A stretch of DNA of 64,000 bases from Narthecium ossifragum. Its lineage: Eukaryota; Streptophyta; Magnoliopsida; Dioscoreales; Nartheciaceae. The position numbers and the translations under genes are program-made. Positions 35,651-48,775 of the stretch are shown in pieces. The stretch lies in assembly GCA_963920575.1 (NCBI GenBank), contig OY986972.1, positions 24,848,672 to 24,912,671 of the forward strand, in the 5' to 3' direction. Below the pieces are notes generated by a model, which saw only the letters and a list, made by a program, of their open reading frames with translations, was not told where the DNA came from and did not search any database. Every line of letters begins with the position of its first letter. Within the stretch, counting starts at the first letter, position 1.

Positions 35651-35823
35651 GGATGCTACCATTGCCAAATAAGGTTATTTTAGACATTTCTATCATTAAT
35701 ACGCCACAACTCATCACTGATGGGGTTTTAAACTTAAAACGTAACATGATGAGGTTTTTAATGATATTTCTTGTTAAAATGGGTTAATGACAATTAACTA
35801 AATGATTTTTACCCTAGATTCAT

Positions 35824-37200
35824 TAAGAAACCTATTTCATGGAAAATGAAGTTCTTGGATGGGTTGGTAACGTGTCAATATATGGCTGGATAGGACGGCG
35901 AGTGCTGTGTTTGCGATCGTGCATGGGATCCGGTGGGCACACTAAACACGGTTTGGTAACGTGAGTGCATGACGCTCTCGGTGCATGCACACACTAGCTG
36001 CCTGTATCATTATTGCTCACTTGACTATTTATGATTTACCCCCCAGCTTATCTTTATTATTTCTGCATACGTCCCTGTGGATAAATAACGAGAGAAAAGG
36101 GGAGTTTAGGTCATTTTGAATCATCCAAAAATCAATATATTAGAGATTTTTGTTAATTATTATATACTGAAAAGATTTGGATCTTTAGATGAGATTCAAA
36201 ACGATCTGAGCCGTTTATATTATGGTGTGAGGGAGGTCTGTTCTGATTACCAATTCAAACACAAAACGTCACTTTATCATCATCATCTTGAAGGAGTTAA
36301 CAATGTCTCGCGCGACTTTTAATTTGACATCATGCACTTATCTAATTAAAAAATAAGGTAATCAGATCTGACTCGATCAGATCTGACTCGATCAAGCACC
36401 TCTCTAATTTCCATGTTGATTAGATCTTTAAAGCTATGTTTTATTTGATACGTAAATAAGGGCGTAATAACCCCTTAGGATTCGTTTGATACGTGATAAG
36501 AGATTCTTGTTTATAAGAAACGTAATAATCACCGTCAACAATCTCATGTGATAATAAAACTAAATCTCATGAGAATATGAAGACAAAGACACCACATAAC
36601 GTGTCTGTCGTGCGACAAAGTCTGCTCTCAGATTATTCTCCCTAGCGATGCATACAGAGAAGTAAAAGCCAAGCATCTTCAACCTGGCCACCAATTCTCC
36701 CGCGGCAGTGCGAAGAAAGACAGGTTACAATTAACATGATGATGACTTGAATGCATCCATCCATGCTGCATCCGCTCCTGAGCTCTAGTTATGGATCCAA
36801 CGTGCTTGGATGTCCCCGTGTTGCACACCCCAAAGCTCAACTAATTTTTTTAAAAAAAGTTATAAATAAACCAATTATATTAATAAGTTACACAAAAAAA
36901 AGAGAGACTAAAAATAGTGACCAGGCTTATATTATGACTTGTATGACTCCCAAGACAATTAAAACGAGAACAGCGTGGCTTGTACTATTTGTTTTATCTA
37001 CGTATTTATATTCTCTTCTGAGTTCTTACTCCTAGTTTTCAAATAAAACCCCCCTTTTTATAGTTCCACTATCTCCCTCTTCGATTCCTTTCTCCCAACC
37101 CGCACCCCAAACCCTCCTCTCCTCGTATAGAGAGAGAAAGAGGCCATCTTGGCTAGGGTAGGGTTTTTTATCTCTTTTTTTGATTGTTTCCGTGTCGTCG
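35824..37200. other. Spacer and promoter side of the VAL gene
   Basis: AT-rich, no gene. A short direct repeat (ATCAGATCTGACTCG twice) lies at 36361-36394. A TTTTTATAG at about 37055-37063, followed by a CT-rich stretch, may be the core promoter and leader of the gene starting at 37201. Confidence 0.35.
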
Positions 37201-40200
37201 ATGTCTGGGGCGTCCGGCGGGGGAGCCGCCCCGAAGATCTGCTTCAACTCGCAGTGCAAGGAGCTGAGATTGGAGGCTCCGTGGCGGAAAGGGTGGCGGC
37301 TCCGGTCCGGAGAGCTCGCTGACCTATGCAACCGCTGCTCGTGAGCCCCCCATCCATCCTCTTTCTCTCTTTTCGATCTCATGATAATTGTCTAGGTTGA
37401 GCTGCTTTTGAAGTCGACGAGATTGTTTGAATTCGAGTTTCTTGGTGCGTTCTGTGTCGATTGACCTTTGTTTATGTTGTTTGCGATCGTTTTTTGTGGA
37501 ATCTGGCGTCTTTGGCTTGACGAGAGTTTCCTGATAGTCTTTCTCCTCTTTGAATCATTTTATTTGTATCACTTTTAGATTTCTCGGATAAAAAGTAGGC
37601 TGCTTTTCTGAAATCGAAGGAAAATTTCAGTTTTGCTTTTAGTCGATCACTAATGTCTTTTGCATGTTGGTTTCTCTACTGGTTTTGCTAGTTCTCACGA
37701 CAGTAGATTCTGAATCGTGCTCTCTGTAACGTGAGTGAAATGGTTTTGCATATTGAATTGATGTTTAATACATTGATGATGAAACAATCGTCTTCAGTAT
37801 TTATTTTGAATTCTAATCAGCCCGGAGTGATGTATATATGAAATTCCTAATTGATACTATTTTGATGATTATTGCTTGTAGTTCCTCATATGAGCAAGGG
37901 AGCTTTTGCGAATCTTTCCATCCACATGCCTCTGGCTGGAGGAACTGCGAATCATGTGGTAAGGTGAGAAATGGATTTCCTAATGCACGAATTTATCGAT
38001 TATGAATTCATGAAGCTGTCATTTGAGTTTTACCAAGTTAAATTTTATGCAAAAATGATGTGTTAGGGCCCTCTATGCTCCAAATCATTTAATCTGAGTC
38101 TTTTCATGCAGAGGCTGCATTGCGGATGCATAGTTTCTGCCCAGGCTTATTTGTTTCTAGATGCTGGCGGAGTTGAGTGCATCTCATGTGCTCGGAAAGC
38201 TTTTGCTGCGGTAAGCGGAGAGTGTGATATACATGCTGACCAATAAAAGAATTTACTTCAGCATCCCCTGCCTTGGTCAGAGTTAGCAAAATGATTGCTG
38301 TTCTTTGTAATTATTGCAATGGCAACAATAGAGTTGCTCATGTCGCCTATAATGTTGGTTACTTCACTTTGGATGATAAACCTGATCGCTCCTTTTGCAG
38401 TGTGGGATTCAGAATGTCCTTAATGCATCTTTATGTGAGCTGCTTACACGCGTTGTTCTTTCTAGATATGTTTTGAAGAATAATATGGCTAGGCTAGTGC
38501 ATTTTGTAACCTGAACTATGCAATCATTTGTTGCTTTCCAAGGACATTATGTGTTGTTAAACTGCATTTGGCCTTGTTAATTGTTATTTAATAATTTTGC
38601 CGGTTAGTTCAATATATATCAATAACATTGCTATAATATGTTGGCTTATTGCACTGTGCTATTAATGACAACTTAGAATGGACACTGATATCTTTAACTT
38701 CTAATGCATCGCATTTATTTTCCACTCTATATTGCTAAAGTTTGTCTACCTAGCTAACAACTGTTTGTATCTCCTTAGGCACCAAAACAAGCTTGGTCTC
38801 CTCATTTACCTCTTCCTCTACAATTATCTGAAAAAAAGAAAGACATTCCTGTCAGGAGCTGGAATGCTTCATTTCCTGGTCAGTGGCGCCAAGCTTCTAC
38901 TTTGTGGAATGTGGCTGGTGCCCAGTCTGACTTGCATAAACGGATTTCATATGAATTCGACAGACCTAATAGCAATCACAGAGTGATTGCTGGTGGACGT
39001 ATGTCTGTTTCCATACAGGAGAGGAGACCTGATGACCTTTGTGAGAGAAAATCTAGCAGCAATCTCAACACCGTAGTCCTAGACAGAGTTGGTAACGGAA
39101 ATGCTAATTCAGACTCACATTCTGGTATTAATTTACATAGAGAGGAGAATGCTGATGTCATGCAAGAATCTGGCAGTAATATGACAGATGATGATCTCCT
39201 GTCTACAAGAATAGGAGTGATTTTAGATCCTACTTCTACTGGTATTGATGCAATCAATGTTGGAGCACATCCAAATCACTTGAATTCGCTTCCATCTTCC
39301 TATATAAAAGATGATCCGTCATCGTCAGCTATTGGGTTGGCTGCACCATTTTCATCCCCAAGTAATTTAGGTGATGCAGCTAAAATTTCAACGATTCAAC
39401 CACCATATCAAACAGGTTCTCCTTCGTTGGTAAAACAGATGTACTCCAATCATCAAATTGTTGACCCTAGCTGTGAAGTACAAGCTCAAATGCGCAATGG
39501 GAGACCTCGAATGGATGCTCGATCACGAGGTCACTTGCTTCCTCGATATTGGCCCAGGATAACGGATCAAGAGCTACAACAAATATCTGGAAAGTATCTT
39601 TCCACATTCTTAGTTTATTATTATAATTACTTAAAGACCTTTAGAAACTTTTGCATGATAATAGATCAGCTTTCCATCTCATCTGAGTAGCTTCTTAGTT
39701 GAATGTGATGGTGGTTTTTTCTAGCTCAGCTTTATCTGTGCCTTAACATTGTTCTCAGTTCAAACTCTGTAATCACTCCCTTGTTTGAGAAGATATTAAG
39801 CGCTAGTGATGCTGGCCGCATTGGACGCTTGGTGCTGCCAAAAAAATGTGCTGAGGTGAATTCTTGTACTCTTCTTGATGTTAAGCTAAAGGATTTGAGG
39901 TCTATTTTTTCATAGCTGAAAATATGCATGGTTCTGGTAAAACATCTGAGGTGAATGCACAACAGTTTTCATTTCGGGAGGGTTGTACATTTTAAGGTGC
40001 TTTTTGTATAATTCATCTCTGAAACTAATTGTTTATATAAAATGGTAGAAGATATACAGGAGGAGTGTGACTATGCACTTGTCATCCTTTATACCCAACA
40101 TTCAGCATGCAAGCAAAATATTTTGTCTTTTGCATAAAATTCTTTGACTACCCAGTTGCATACATACTATAAGAGATGCTTCGAGGCTGTGCATGTGAAT

Positions 40201-43200
40201 AGCAAAGTTTGCATTTGTCTATAGACATTTTAGAGTATGTTGTGATTAATAGACATGTTTGTCACAAACAGGCATACTTCCCTGTGATTTCTCAGCCTGA
40301 AGGCCTTCCTCTAAAAGTTCAGGATGTAAGTGGCAAGGAATGGACGTTTCAGTTCCGATTTTGGCCGAATAACAACAGCAGGATGTATGTTTTGGAGGGG
40401 GTTACACCTTGCATTCAATCAATGCAGTTGCAAGCCGGAGACACTGGTACTTAACCCAGCTCCCTGAAAGAATATTCTGAGCCTTTGCCAACCACCATAA
40501 CATGGACGCACTAGCACAAACACCTAACCAGATGCCCTCATCCACCCATTTATCCTCCCGAAGACATGTTTGATACACATAAGTGGTATAACAGCTTCCA
40601 AGCCTGTTGCTGCCATTGTTTGTCATCATATAGATGCACTGGAAAATCTCTATGTTTCCTAGTTCAGACTTATTGTCCTACATGGCAGGGTCTGTTTTCT
40701 AGAATTCAGCCTTCAACCTATCCGTCTTAGTAACATGGATTCTACAAATGTAGACTTTTCTTCTTTGAACCCTTAGCCATTGCCCTTAGCTATCTACTTG
40801 AGCTCCTAGTATGTTAATGGCAAGACATACCTGTTATAAGGAATCTTATATCTTCTGATAATATGGCAACTTTGATCCACAGTGAAGTTTCATCTCGTTT
40901 TTTTATAATGATCTCTTCTAACTGTTTTTCGGGCTCAATGTTTTTTGCAGTAACATTTAGCAGGATTGATCCAGAAGGAAAGTTGGTCATGGGATTCAGA
41001 AAGGCTTTGAGTGTGGCAACAGAAGAGGTTTGTTATTACAATATCAGAATATGTTCATCTCATTTGCTCAAAGTAGCTAACTACATTGCGGAGTATTAAT
41101 CTTTGAGGCGCGTTTATGTGTGGTAACTGCTTATGAGAAATTACTTTCCTTCACAGTCTGTACTAAGTACTCTCAGATTCTTTTTAATCACTATCCCATG
41201 ACCAGAAAATATACCACATGCTGGGTTAACTAGCTTCTAAGAAATTGGACTTCGTGGTTTACATTTTCGTCGAGGATGCCATGCATGAAATTAGTCTCTT
41301 GCGGCCTTCTTTCATATTTTTGTTATGGTTGTCTCAGTTTTGATATCAAATGATAGGATTTTGCTTTGCTTCTATCACAATAAATTCCTTGACCTACTTA
41401 CTGAATGGTTTTGAAGTTTAACCTCCAGGTAGACTCTAGTGTTTTTTACCCTTAGGAATCATCTCTTTGTTTTCCATCATTTTTCGCAGGACATTCAGAA
41501 ATCTAAAGATGGAAACAGTTTCTCAACACCTGCAGAAGTTACCAACAGAAATCCTCCTGTGGAATGCACTGTCAATCTTCCTCTTCGACCTTCTAAAGGC
41601 AGCTCTGAACCAAGGAATCCAATTCCTGCTCCAGATCATTTGACCCATCCGAAATTTAATAAAGAAGGATTTATACAAAAAGATTTGCCTAATTCTAATT
41701 CTTCTCCGGCTCTCATTAAAAGGAAAGGAAATGCTGTTGGTGCGAAGAATAAACGTCTACGAATTGAAAATGCAGACTCAATGGAACTGCACCTATCATG
41801 GGAGGAGGCCCAAGGACTACTCTGTCCAGCTCCAAACCATATTCCCAGCGTTGTTGTTATTGAAGGGCTTGAAATTGAGGAGTATGAGGTATGAACTACA
41901 CATATCATGCCCAGTTCTAATTCGAGATCTTTCTGGCTTTTTCTCAAGCATTTTTTCCGTCTTCTTTTCTAGTGTACTGTCTTTATCATGTGTTTAAATT
42001 ACGGAATATCTTACTGTCGTTCAAGATTGATCTGCTTGTGAGTTGTCCCATAGTCGTGAATATAAGGTATTACTTGCACAGAGAGTTTTGATCGTCCACT
42101 TGACTTAGTCATGTTTACTGGTTTTAGTTATGCTTCAGTTTGTTCTATTGATTTTGAGGAAGTCCAAAACAGCCTGAACGCTGAAAGATGTACTCTAGTG
42201 AATACCCAAGTATGTTTATGCTGACGTGCTTGTTTAGTATATTCTGCCTTCAAAACTGTATTATTTTTGGAACTCACTTTGAGTGATATCTGTTAAAGAA
42301 TTATGCTCTCGCAGTTTGGTGTTGACCACTGTGTTAGGTACGTTTCATGTTTACATATTTACTGTCAGAAGGTCATACTTCAAAACTATGATACATACGC
42401 ACTTATTATGCAAGTCTGTTCTAGCTTAACTCAGTGCCCAATTTACTCAACAGCCAAACTCTGCCGGTAATGGCATGTTACTTCATTTGTTTCAAAAGTG
42501 GATGTTTCTTTTACCTGTTTGGTTTTATAAAAATTAGAAGAGCAGTAGCATATTCTGCTTGTTTTGTATTTGGTTTTGCTTTGTTTATCCCAGGCCAATA
42601 GATGGTATAATATTGCAGAGTTAGAAGAAGAAATAAGCTTTTTTTAGTGACTCTGGCCTAACTGCTTTGACAGGAAGCACCCATACTCGGGAAGCCTACT
42701 ATTTTTGCGACGGATCAAGCCGGGTAATTTCTTTTACTGGGTAATGAGATTTAAATTCTCGTTGCTCTTTCTTCATAGTAAGCTGATTTTGGAGATACAT
42801 TTGCTCCTTGATATACTTTGATTTTGATGCTAATCGATATCATCCTTTCACAAGAACAGTAGTAAGATCCAATGGGCCCAATGCGAAGAATGTTTTAAAT
42901 GGCGCAAACTCCCAGTAGATGCAATTCTTCCCTCGAGATGGACTTGTGCTGATAACAAATGGGATCCTGAGAGGTGATTTACCGCCATGTTTAGCTCCCC
43001 AAAATGTGTTGTACTGACAATGATCTAGTCAAGTTTAGTAAAAGAAACATTCTTATGGATCTGATTTCATCTTTCTTGGAGCTTATGATGCTATTGATGC
43101 TTTCTTTCTATATAATTTGAATAACTGCACGTTTCTTAATGTTTGCACTTTTGCTCTCTTTTCACCTTCTTTCAGGTCCTCATGCTCATCACCCGAGGAG

Positions 43201-44281
43201 CTAAGCATGGAGCAACTAGTGGACTTGCTTCCTTCTAAAAGTGGTAAATGAGTTTTCTCTGGGCAAACTACTTTGCCAAATGTCAGCTGTGATGGTTTCC
43301 TGAAGACACCTCGACATGACTTTTTAGTTAGATCTGTTATATGCAAATTTAAGAATAACATGCTTCGTGGTTTTCAAAAAGACAACCACCATTTTAGGTC
43401 ATTATGATTAAAGAGACCTTGAGAAGTATTGAGTCAATTTTCCACTTTTACTAACATATTTGAATCTGTTTGCCTTTAAATGTTTCCCTGTATTAAAACT
43501 TATTGCATGCTATTGTATCATGTAAGAATGCAAAAGCTATGCCAATGTAGCATGGACCAAACTGTTAACGTTCAACAAAGTAGTCAAAGACAGAAATTCT
43601 CCCATATTTCTTTTCTGTGAACACCTTTTTGTTTAGTTCAGATTATTCCGTTAGACTTATTCTTGTCCTACTTGGATTATAACAACAGGTGCTTCCAGGA
43701 AGTCCAAGGCCAAAGTGAAAAATGAGAATATTGATGTTGAAGATGGGCTTGACACTCTAGCAAAACTTGCCATTCTCAGTGAGGGGGACGCGCTCCCGTC
43801 CTCATCCTCATCCTCTCAAGCCACTACAAGGCACCCACGACACCGACCTGGCTGTAGCTGCATTGTGTGTATCCAGCCCCCAAGTGGCAAGGGCCCCAAA
43901 CACAAGCAGACATGCACCTGCAATGTCTGTCAGACCGTCAAGCGCCGATTCAGGACACTCATGATGAGGCGCGAGAAGCGCCAGACGGAGAAGGAAACAG
44001 AGACTGCACAAAAGAAGCAGCAACTCATCCAGCAGTCACCTGAACTGTTGCCGCAGTCGGCGAGTGTACCATTGAGGGATAAAAGCACCAGCGACTCACC
44101 TCAGACACCAACGATCGATGACGATGGTGTAGCTTACAGCGAATCTGAGAGGAGCAGAACACTGCCATCCCCTCTGAAAACACAGATCGACCTGAACATC
44201 CAACCAGATCGAGACGAAGAACCATCACCTGTGTCAAGTGCTGGGAATTTGATGAGGCTCCTCCGAGATTCCGCAGCCTAG
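37201..44281 (+). CDS. VAL: VAL/HSI2-type B3 domain transcriptional repressor, 12 exons
   Basis: Exons 37201-37340, 37882-37963, 38112-38210, 38779-39593, 39759-39855, 40272-40446, 40951-41027, 41490-41888, 42674-42723, 42860-42973, 43176-43243 and 43689-44281 join in frame to 902 residues. Order of domains: a cysteine-rich PHD-like zinc region (about 14-105; CFNSQC, LCNRC, CESCGKRLHCGC, CISC); [15 protein letters not shown] ahead of the B3 DNA-binding domain (about 380-495; [39 protein letters not shown]); a CW zinc finger (about 650-685; [17 protein letters not shown]), which reads histone H3 lysine-4 methylation; a cysteine motif near 760 (GCSCIVC, TCTCNVC); and a C-terminal EAR repression motif IDLNI (about 875). 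VAL proteins bind RY elements and recruit repressive complexes to shut off the embryo programme and FLC-type genes. Slightly longer than Arabidopsis VAL1 (about 790). Which VAL paralogue is not resolved. Confidence 0.95.
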
Positions 44282-45167
44282 ACATTAATGGCATCTTAAG
44301 AAGTGGACGCTTCTGCACAGGCTGGAACCAAAAGGCTGGTTGTTCTTCAAAAGTCACAGTGGGAGGAAGGCGAATTCACCCATTCATATTCTGAGCATTT
44401 AAATTAGGTCAAACGCCATTGAACACGAGACAAACAGAAAGAGGTCGGGACTGATGCTCGACCCTATAGCTCCTCACTCTTCCTGATCTTTGCCTGGTTT
44501 TTTGTTTCCTCTGCTCTTAATAGGGGGGATGTTGTATAGTTCAATAGCCTAAAGGAGGCTGCACACGTTACTCAACTCAGCCAATTGAAGTAATTTCGGA
44601 CTTGCATCTGTTGGGGAAAACTAAAAAAAAAAGCTCATCCAGGATGCATTTTTTTTTTTTTTTGATTAGATAGGATGCATATTTTGTTACAGCTTATAAT
44701 AACAGTTGGTCCTCCTCTGCTGCATATATTGTTTCTGTGTTTGTACAGGTGAAAAGAGATGGCTTTGGTTTGCCGTTGGACGTCTCGTCTCTTCATCGCC
44801 TTCTCACGTTCTTATCCTACTTTCCAGGTGAGTACGTTCGCAAAAGATCCCTTCGCTAGCTTTACATTCAAAGCTACCTCGTCTTCTCACTCATTAGAGA
44901 AACCTCGGAGACCTCGACCGCTGGCAGGCTCCACGTCGTGCCACGTGGTGGTTCAGTTAAGATCTTCTAGTCTCTGGCTAACCATGAGCTCACTTAAACG
45001 TATCTTGGGCTCATATCATGCATGCACCTATATAGTAACTTTCTCTTTGTACCGTCACCTCGACCGGCCAACGATCTCGATCCTCCCGCCAATTCTCTCC
45101 ACCAAGACGGACGAATCGATCGCCATAATAGCTTCTCGAATCCTTCCCGCTTCTTTAGGGTTTGGAG
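44282..45167. other. Spacer between the VAL and QWRF genes
   Basis: 44282 to about 44600 is the probable 3' UTR of the VAL gene. A poly(T) run at 44649-44663 follows. Small ORFs at 44759-45196 are not supported as genes; the second half is the promoter and leader of the QWRF gene. Confidence 0.4.
45028..45035 (+). promoter_or_regulatory. Candidate TATA box of the QWRF gene
   Basis: CTATATAG about 130 bp before the ATG at 45168, a plausible spacing for a plant gene with a leader of about 100 bp. Confidence 0.45.
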
Positions 45168-47751
45168 ATGGAAATGGAGAAGGAGAAGCATACTAGGCGG
45201 CGGAGGACGGGTTCACGGGAGGTCCCCTCCCGTTTCCTCTCACCGGCCTCCCCCCCACCTCACTCTTCCGCCTCAGCCGGCGTCGGCGCATCCGTCTCTC
45301 CTCTCCGCCGGAAATCCAGCCCCGACAGCGGCCCCAAGGCCCGTCCAGGCACCGCCCTCCGTGGCGGCGTCTGGCCATCCTCCTCCTCCTCGGCCTCTAA
45401 GAAGCCTAGTACCCTCGCCGACCACCTACGCAACGACCGCCTCATTGACCTGGCTGACCGCACTACAGCTGCCGCCACCACCTCCCGCCAGCGTAGTTGC
45501 TCCTCCGAGTTCCAGCGCTTCGAAAACGCCGACCCGGAGATTAAGCCGCGGAGGTCGAAAGAGAACCGTCCGATCATCAGCGGATCCGCGCACTACATCG
45601 GCAACGAGAAGAAGCCGAGCTCCCCACTGCCATCCCCAACCCTAACCAATGGACGCATATCTCTCCGTAGGCAATCCGACTCCGGGATCGACTTCCTAAC
45701 CGCCAAATCGGACAGGAGCGACTCCAGCAACAACAAGGGACGCACCACCCGGGGATTTAACCCGCGGACCACGAGGTCACCGGAGATGAATCCGGCGGCT
45801 AGGACCGGAGCGGGAATAATCGGGCGAGGGAGCCCCGGGCCGGCGTGGTTACTGTCGCCGGATAGGCGGCCGGGGGCTTTGAAGGGGTCTCCAGTTGCCG
45901 AGAAGGGGAGAGGGGTGGGGAACTTCATCACCCTAGGCCTCGATCTATTCCGGAGGAAGTCCTTCTCCGGCGGGGGAGCGGCCTCCTCCTATCCTTGTAT
46001 TTCTATTCCTCCTTCTAGTGCTGCTGCTTCTTCTCCCAAGCGTGGTAGAGTGGCTGTGGTGGTGGGGGAGACGGGGCACCAGCTTCGTGTGATGCACAAC
46101 CGTCTGATCCAGTGGAGATTCGTCCACGCCAGATCGAACGCCGTGGATCGCGTTAAGATAGCCAAAGTGGAGGTAAGGCGAGTTCAGCTTGATACAGCGA
46201 ACATCCTTGTCTACGAATCCCTGCGCGACACGTCATGCACCGCTAGGACCCACATCTGTTGTACAGTGGACCCCACACTTGCCCACGTCAGACACTAAAC
46301 ACGCTTATAATTAACCGTCTTCTAGCTAGGGACCATACTATCATTGAGTTGAGTTAAATACGTGGTGGTTTGTGGACGCAGGTGTCGTTGGTCAACGCAT
46401 GGGCGCGAATATCAAAGCTTCAGGCTTCGGTTGCTAGTAAGCGAGTGCAGCTGGAGAAGGAGAAGCTGGGGAGAAAGCTCAAAATAGTACTCTCCTCCCA
46501 GGTCAGTTGACTACCTGTGATAAGTTTATATCATAAATAACAGCTTCGATTCATCCCAAATTCTCTTCCTAGAGTCTCTCCTTACTTAATTAATGTAACA
46601 TTTAATATTTGTTTAGGATGATGATACTCTTTGTTTAGGATGATGATACTCTGCATATATACTAGTATATGGCATAAAATTTCACGGGACCAATGTTTTT
46701 AATTTGTGATGCCACACCAGCTTCAGAGACTGGAAGGATGGCGTGAGTTGGAGGGGCAACACCTCTCTGCTCTCTCCACGACCAAGGATTGCTTGCAGTC
46801 TGCAGTCTGTAGGGTACCACTCATCGAAGGAGCAAAGGTATATATATATACGTCGCATTGTTCTGAATTCTGAAAGCTTGTGGAAAGTCGCTTGACAACT
46901 TTGCTATATATGTTTTGAGCTGATGAACAGGTAGATGCCCATCCTCTTTCTTCAGCAATTCGCGAGGCAAATGACATAGCATCAGCTGTGGAGTCCACTA
47001 TAAACATATGCAATCCAATGGTAAGTGTCTAGATAGCGAAATTATTCTGGAATCATGTTACGGCTTTCATAGACTGCAGCATATATATGGTCGATATATC
47101 GAAAGCTCCAGATGCATGGCAATATGTACATTAGTTTTCCTTGAATGTCATATTGGGAATTCTTCTTGGAATTTGTTAAAGAATCATCCTATATGGAAAA
47201 GCTTCGTATAGCCATCACTCATTATTTGTACATGCTAGGATATATGATCCTTGTTTGGCTTTTTGGTTGTAATGGCCAGATCAAGTTCAATAGCAAAGAA
47301 TGCACTTATTCTTAATTAGTATTAGTAGCAAGCAAGGTTAATAAGTTCAGTGATTTGTTTGAATAGGCTCAACATACTGCGCCGTTGCTCTCAGAACTTG
47401 CTCAGGTGGTAACCAAAGAGAGATCACTTGTAGAAGAGTGCTTTGAAATGATGAGCCAGTTCTCTACTCTTCAGGTATGGGGGGAACATTTCTATGGTAA
47501 TAACGGAGCTGAGATCTAGTGTCCTGACTTCACCAGATGGCATATCCATGCAATAATTAAGTAAACATTAATTGGTTCTATTAATTCTTGTACGTGCTCA
47601 TGCATTGGTCCATTGAACTAATTAATAACACGTTCCACCGCATTGTTCTTGGCAGATTCAAGAGCAAAGCTTGAAATGTCATCTCATTCAGCAGAGATCA
47701 ATCCAGCAACAGCAGAATCTTGAACTAAGGCCCATTTTGGTGACCAGATAG
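45168..47751 (+). CDS. QWRF-motif microtubule-associated protein (AUG8/EDE1 type), 6 exons
   Basis: Exons 45168-46172, 46382-46501, 46721-46837, 46931-47020, 47367-47474 and 47656-47751 join in frame to 511 residues; every exon is a multiple of three. The first 300 residues are basic, Ser/Pro-rich and disordered, typical of microtubule binding. The family signature NRLIQWRFVHARS lies at about 312-324 (QWRF 315-318), followed by helical segments such as LVNAWARISKLQASVASKRVQ and LQRLEGWRELEGQHLSAL, ending LELRPILVTR. Plant QWRF (DUF566) proteins include AUG8, an augmin subunit that helps nucleate microtubules on existing ones, EDE1 in endosperm mitosis, and SCO3. The length is nearer EDE1 than SCO3/AUG8, but I cannot assign orthology. 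The ATG at 45168 is the first in frame; MEMEKEK follows. Confidence 0.9.
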
Positions 47752-48385
47752 ACACAATGTAAGACCACAATGCTCCCCTGAATGGAACTCTATACTCTAT
47801 CTGCAGGCCTGATGATACGTAATATTCACCCCCTATAGTTAAGTCGTAGGAACAGAAATGTTTTATTGAGAATTAACCCACTATTCTTTAGAATGAAAGT
47901 TTATAGCTCCTTGATGACAAAGGATTTCATCCTCGTAGAAAAGGTGTTTTATGTATGTATCAAGGAAAATACCACAATTCTCTAGAATGGAGATGATCAA
48001 AATTGTGGTATGCTTGATATTTCCATAATTTTAGTTCTTTTCAAAGCTATTGGACTGAATTCTCTTAATATATATAGACTTTGGGTTGCGTGACTTTGCA
48101 TGATATCATAGCAGAGTTTTTAAGTTTGAATTATGACTCTAAAAGTCATCTCCTTAACTTAAATACCAATGAAATGCTCAATGATATTACTGATCATTTC
48201 ACTTGACAACTCCTACCACGAAGGGTTGAATAAATGTAACCCTGCTTCCAATGAAGCCAGTTAGCCGTTCTAGTACGGCTAATCTACTATCAGAATAGTA
48301 CATTAGGAAAGACGAAACGGACAAATCCGGTTTTGAGATGATATTGCAGAGATCATACGCGTTACACTGAGTTACTGTGTTTTAG
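47752..48385. other. 3' flank of the QWRF gene
   Basis: AT-rich 3' UTR and spacer with no further gene seen. Confidence 0.4.
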
Positions 48386-48634
48386 GGGGCGTTTGGTTGC
48401 CTGTATTAACATATGCATGCATCAATTGATACAGCATCATGATCCAAACCTATGTTTGGTTGAGTAGATGCATCAACTGATGCTGCATTAGTTGATGCAA
48501 AAAAGGGACTTCATGCTGCATTTGGAGATGCAGCCAAGTGATACACCACGTGCAACATCACGTGACCTCATTTCCCCTCTACTCCTTCCCCTCTCCTCCC
48601 CGAGCCAGTCAACCTTCTCCTCCTAACACAGGAT

Positions 48635-48775
48635 CGTTGCCGCTCGGATCTCCCCTCCTATGGTTGACGCCGCTCGGATCTCCGCTCCTCTGGTCGTCGC
48701 CGCACTCGGATCTCCCCTCCTCTGGTTGCCGCCGCTCGGATCTCCGCTCCTCTGGCCGCTACTGCGCTCGGATCT
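48635..48775. repeat. GC-rich minisatellite, ~35-bp units
   Basis: Four copies of CGCTCGGATCTCC(C/G)CTCCT followed by CTGGT-GCCGC. A fifth unit is split by the solo LTR and related sequence resumes at 49092-49190. Confidence 0.75.

Larger units (their letters stand above)
26044..35800. mobile_element. MULE carrying Ulp1-protease and transposase genes (9.76 kb)
   Basis: Bounded by a direct repeat AATGATTTT at 26035-26043 and 35801-35809 (a 9-bp TSD inside the right TIR of the outer MITE). It holds a Ulp1-like gene reading right and a MULE transposase gene reading left. The ends are only weakly inverted (GGTTATAACACCATATTAGC against GTCATTAACCCATTTTAAC), as in the non-TIR class of plant MULEs. 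Mutator-like elements that carry Ulp1-like protease genes are a known plant group (Kaonashi-type). Both genes contain stops or a frameshift, so this copy is not autonomous as it stands. Confidence 0.85.
25016..35814. mobile_element. Outer Mutator-type MITE, split by a nested MITE and a MULE
   Basis: The left terminus is GGGTAAAAATCATTTTGATC at 25016. The matching right terminus is divided: its inner part ends GACCAAAATGATTTT at 26043, and its last bases TACCC are at 35810-35814. Read together they are the reverse complement of the left end with one mismatch. The whole is flanked by TAGATTTAT (25007-25015) and TAGATTCAT (35815-35823), a 9-bp TSD with one difference. Without its two passengers the element is about 330 bp and non-coding. 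Confidence 0.85.

Noticed and set aside
38401..38434. Possible extra exon of the VAL gene between a TTTTGCAG acceptor and a GTGAGC donor
   Set aside because: Including it breaks the frame, while joining 38210 directly to 38779 gives a continuous protein that matches the family. It could at most be a rare isoform.
45022..45645. Long overlapping ORF in another frame of the QWRF gene (and 45260-45577, 45593-45931 on the minus strand)
   Set aside because: High GC in exon 1 keeps alternative frames open; only the 45168 frame carries the QWRF motif and continues through the splice sites.
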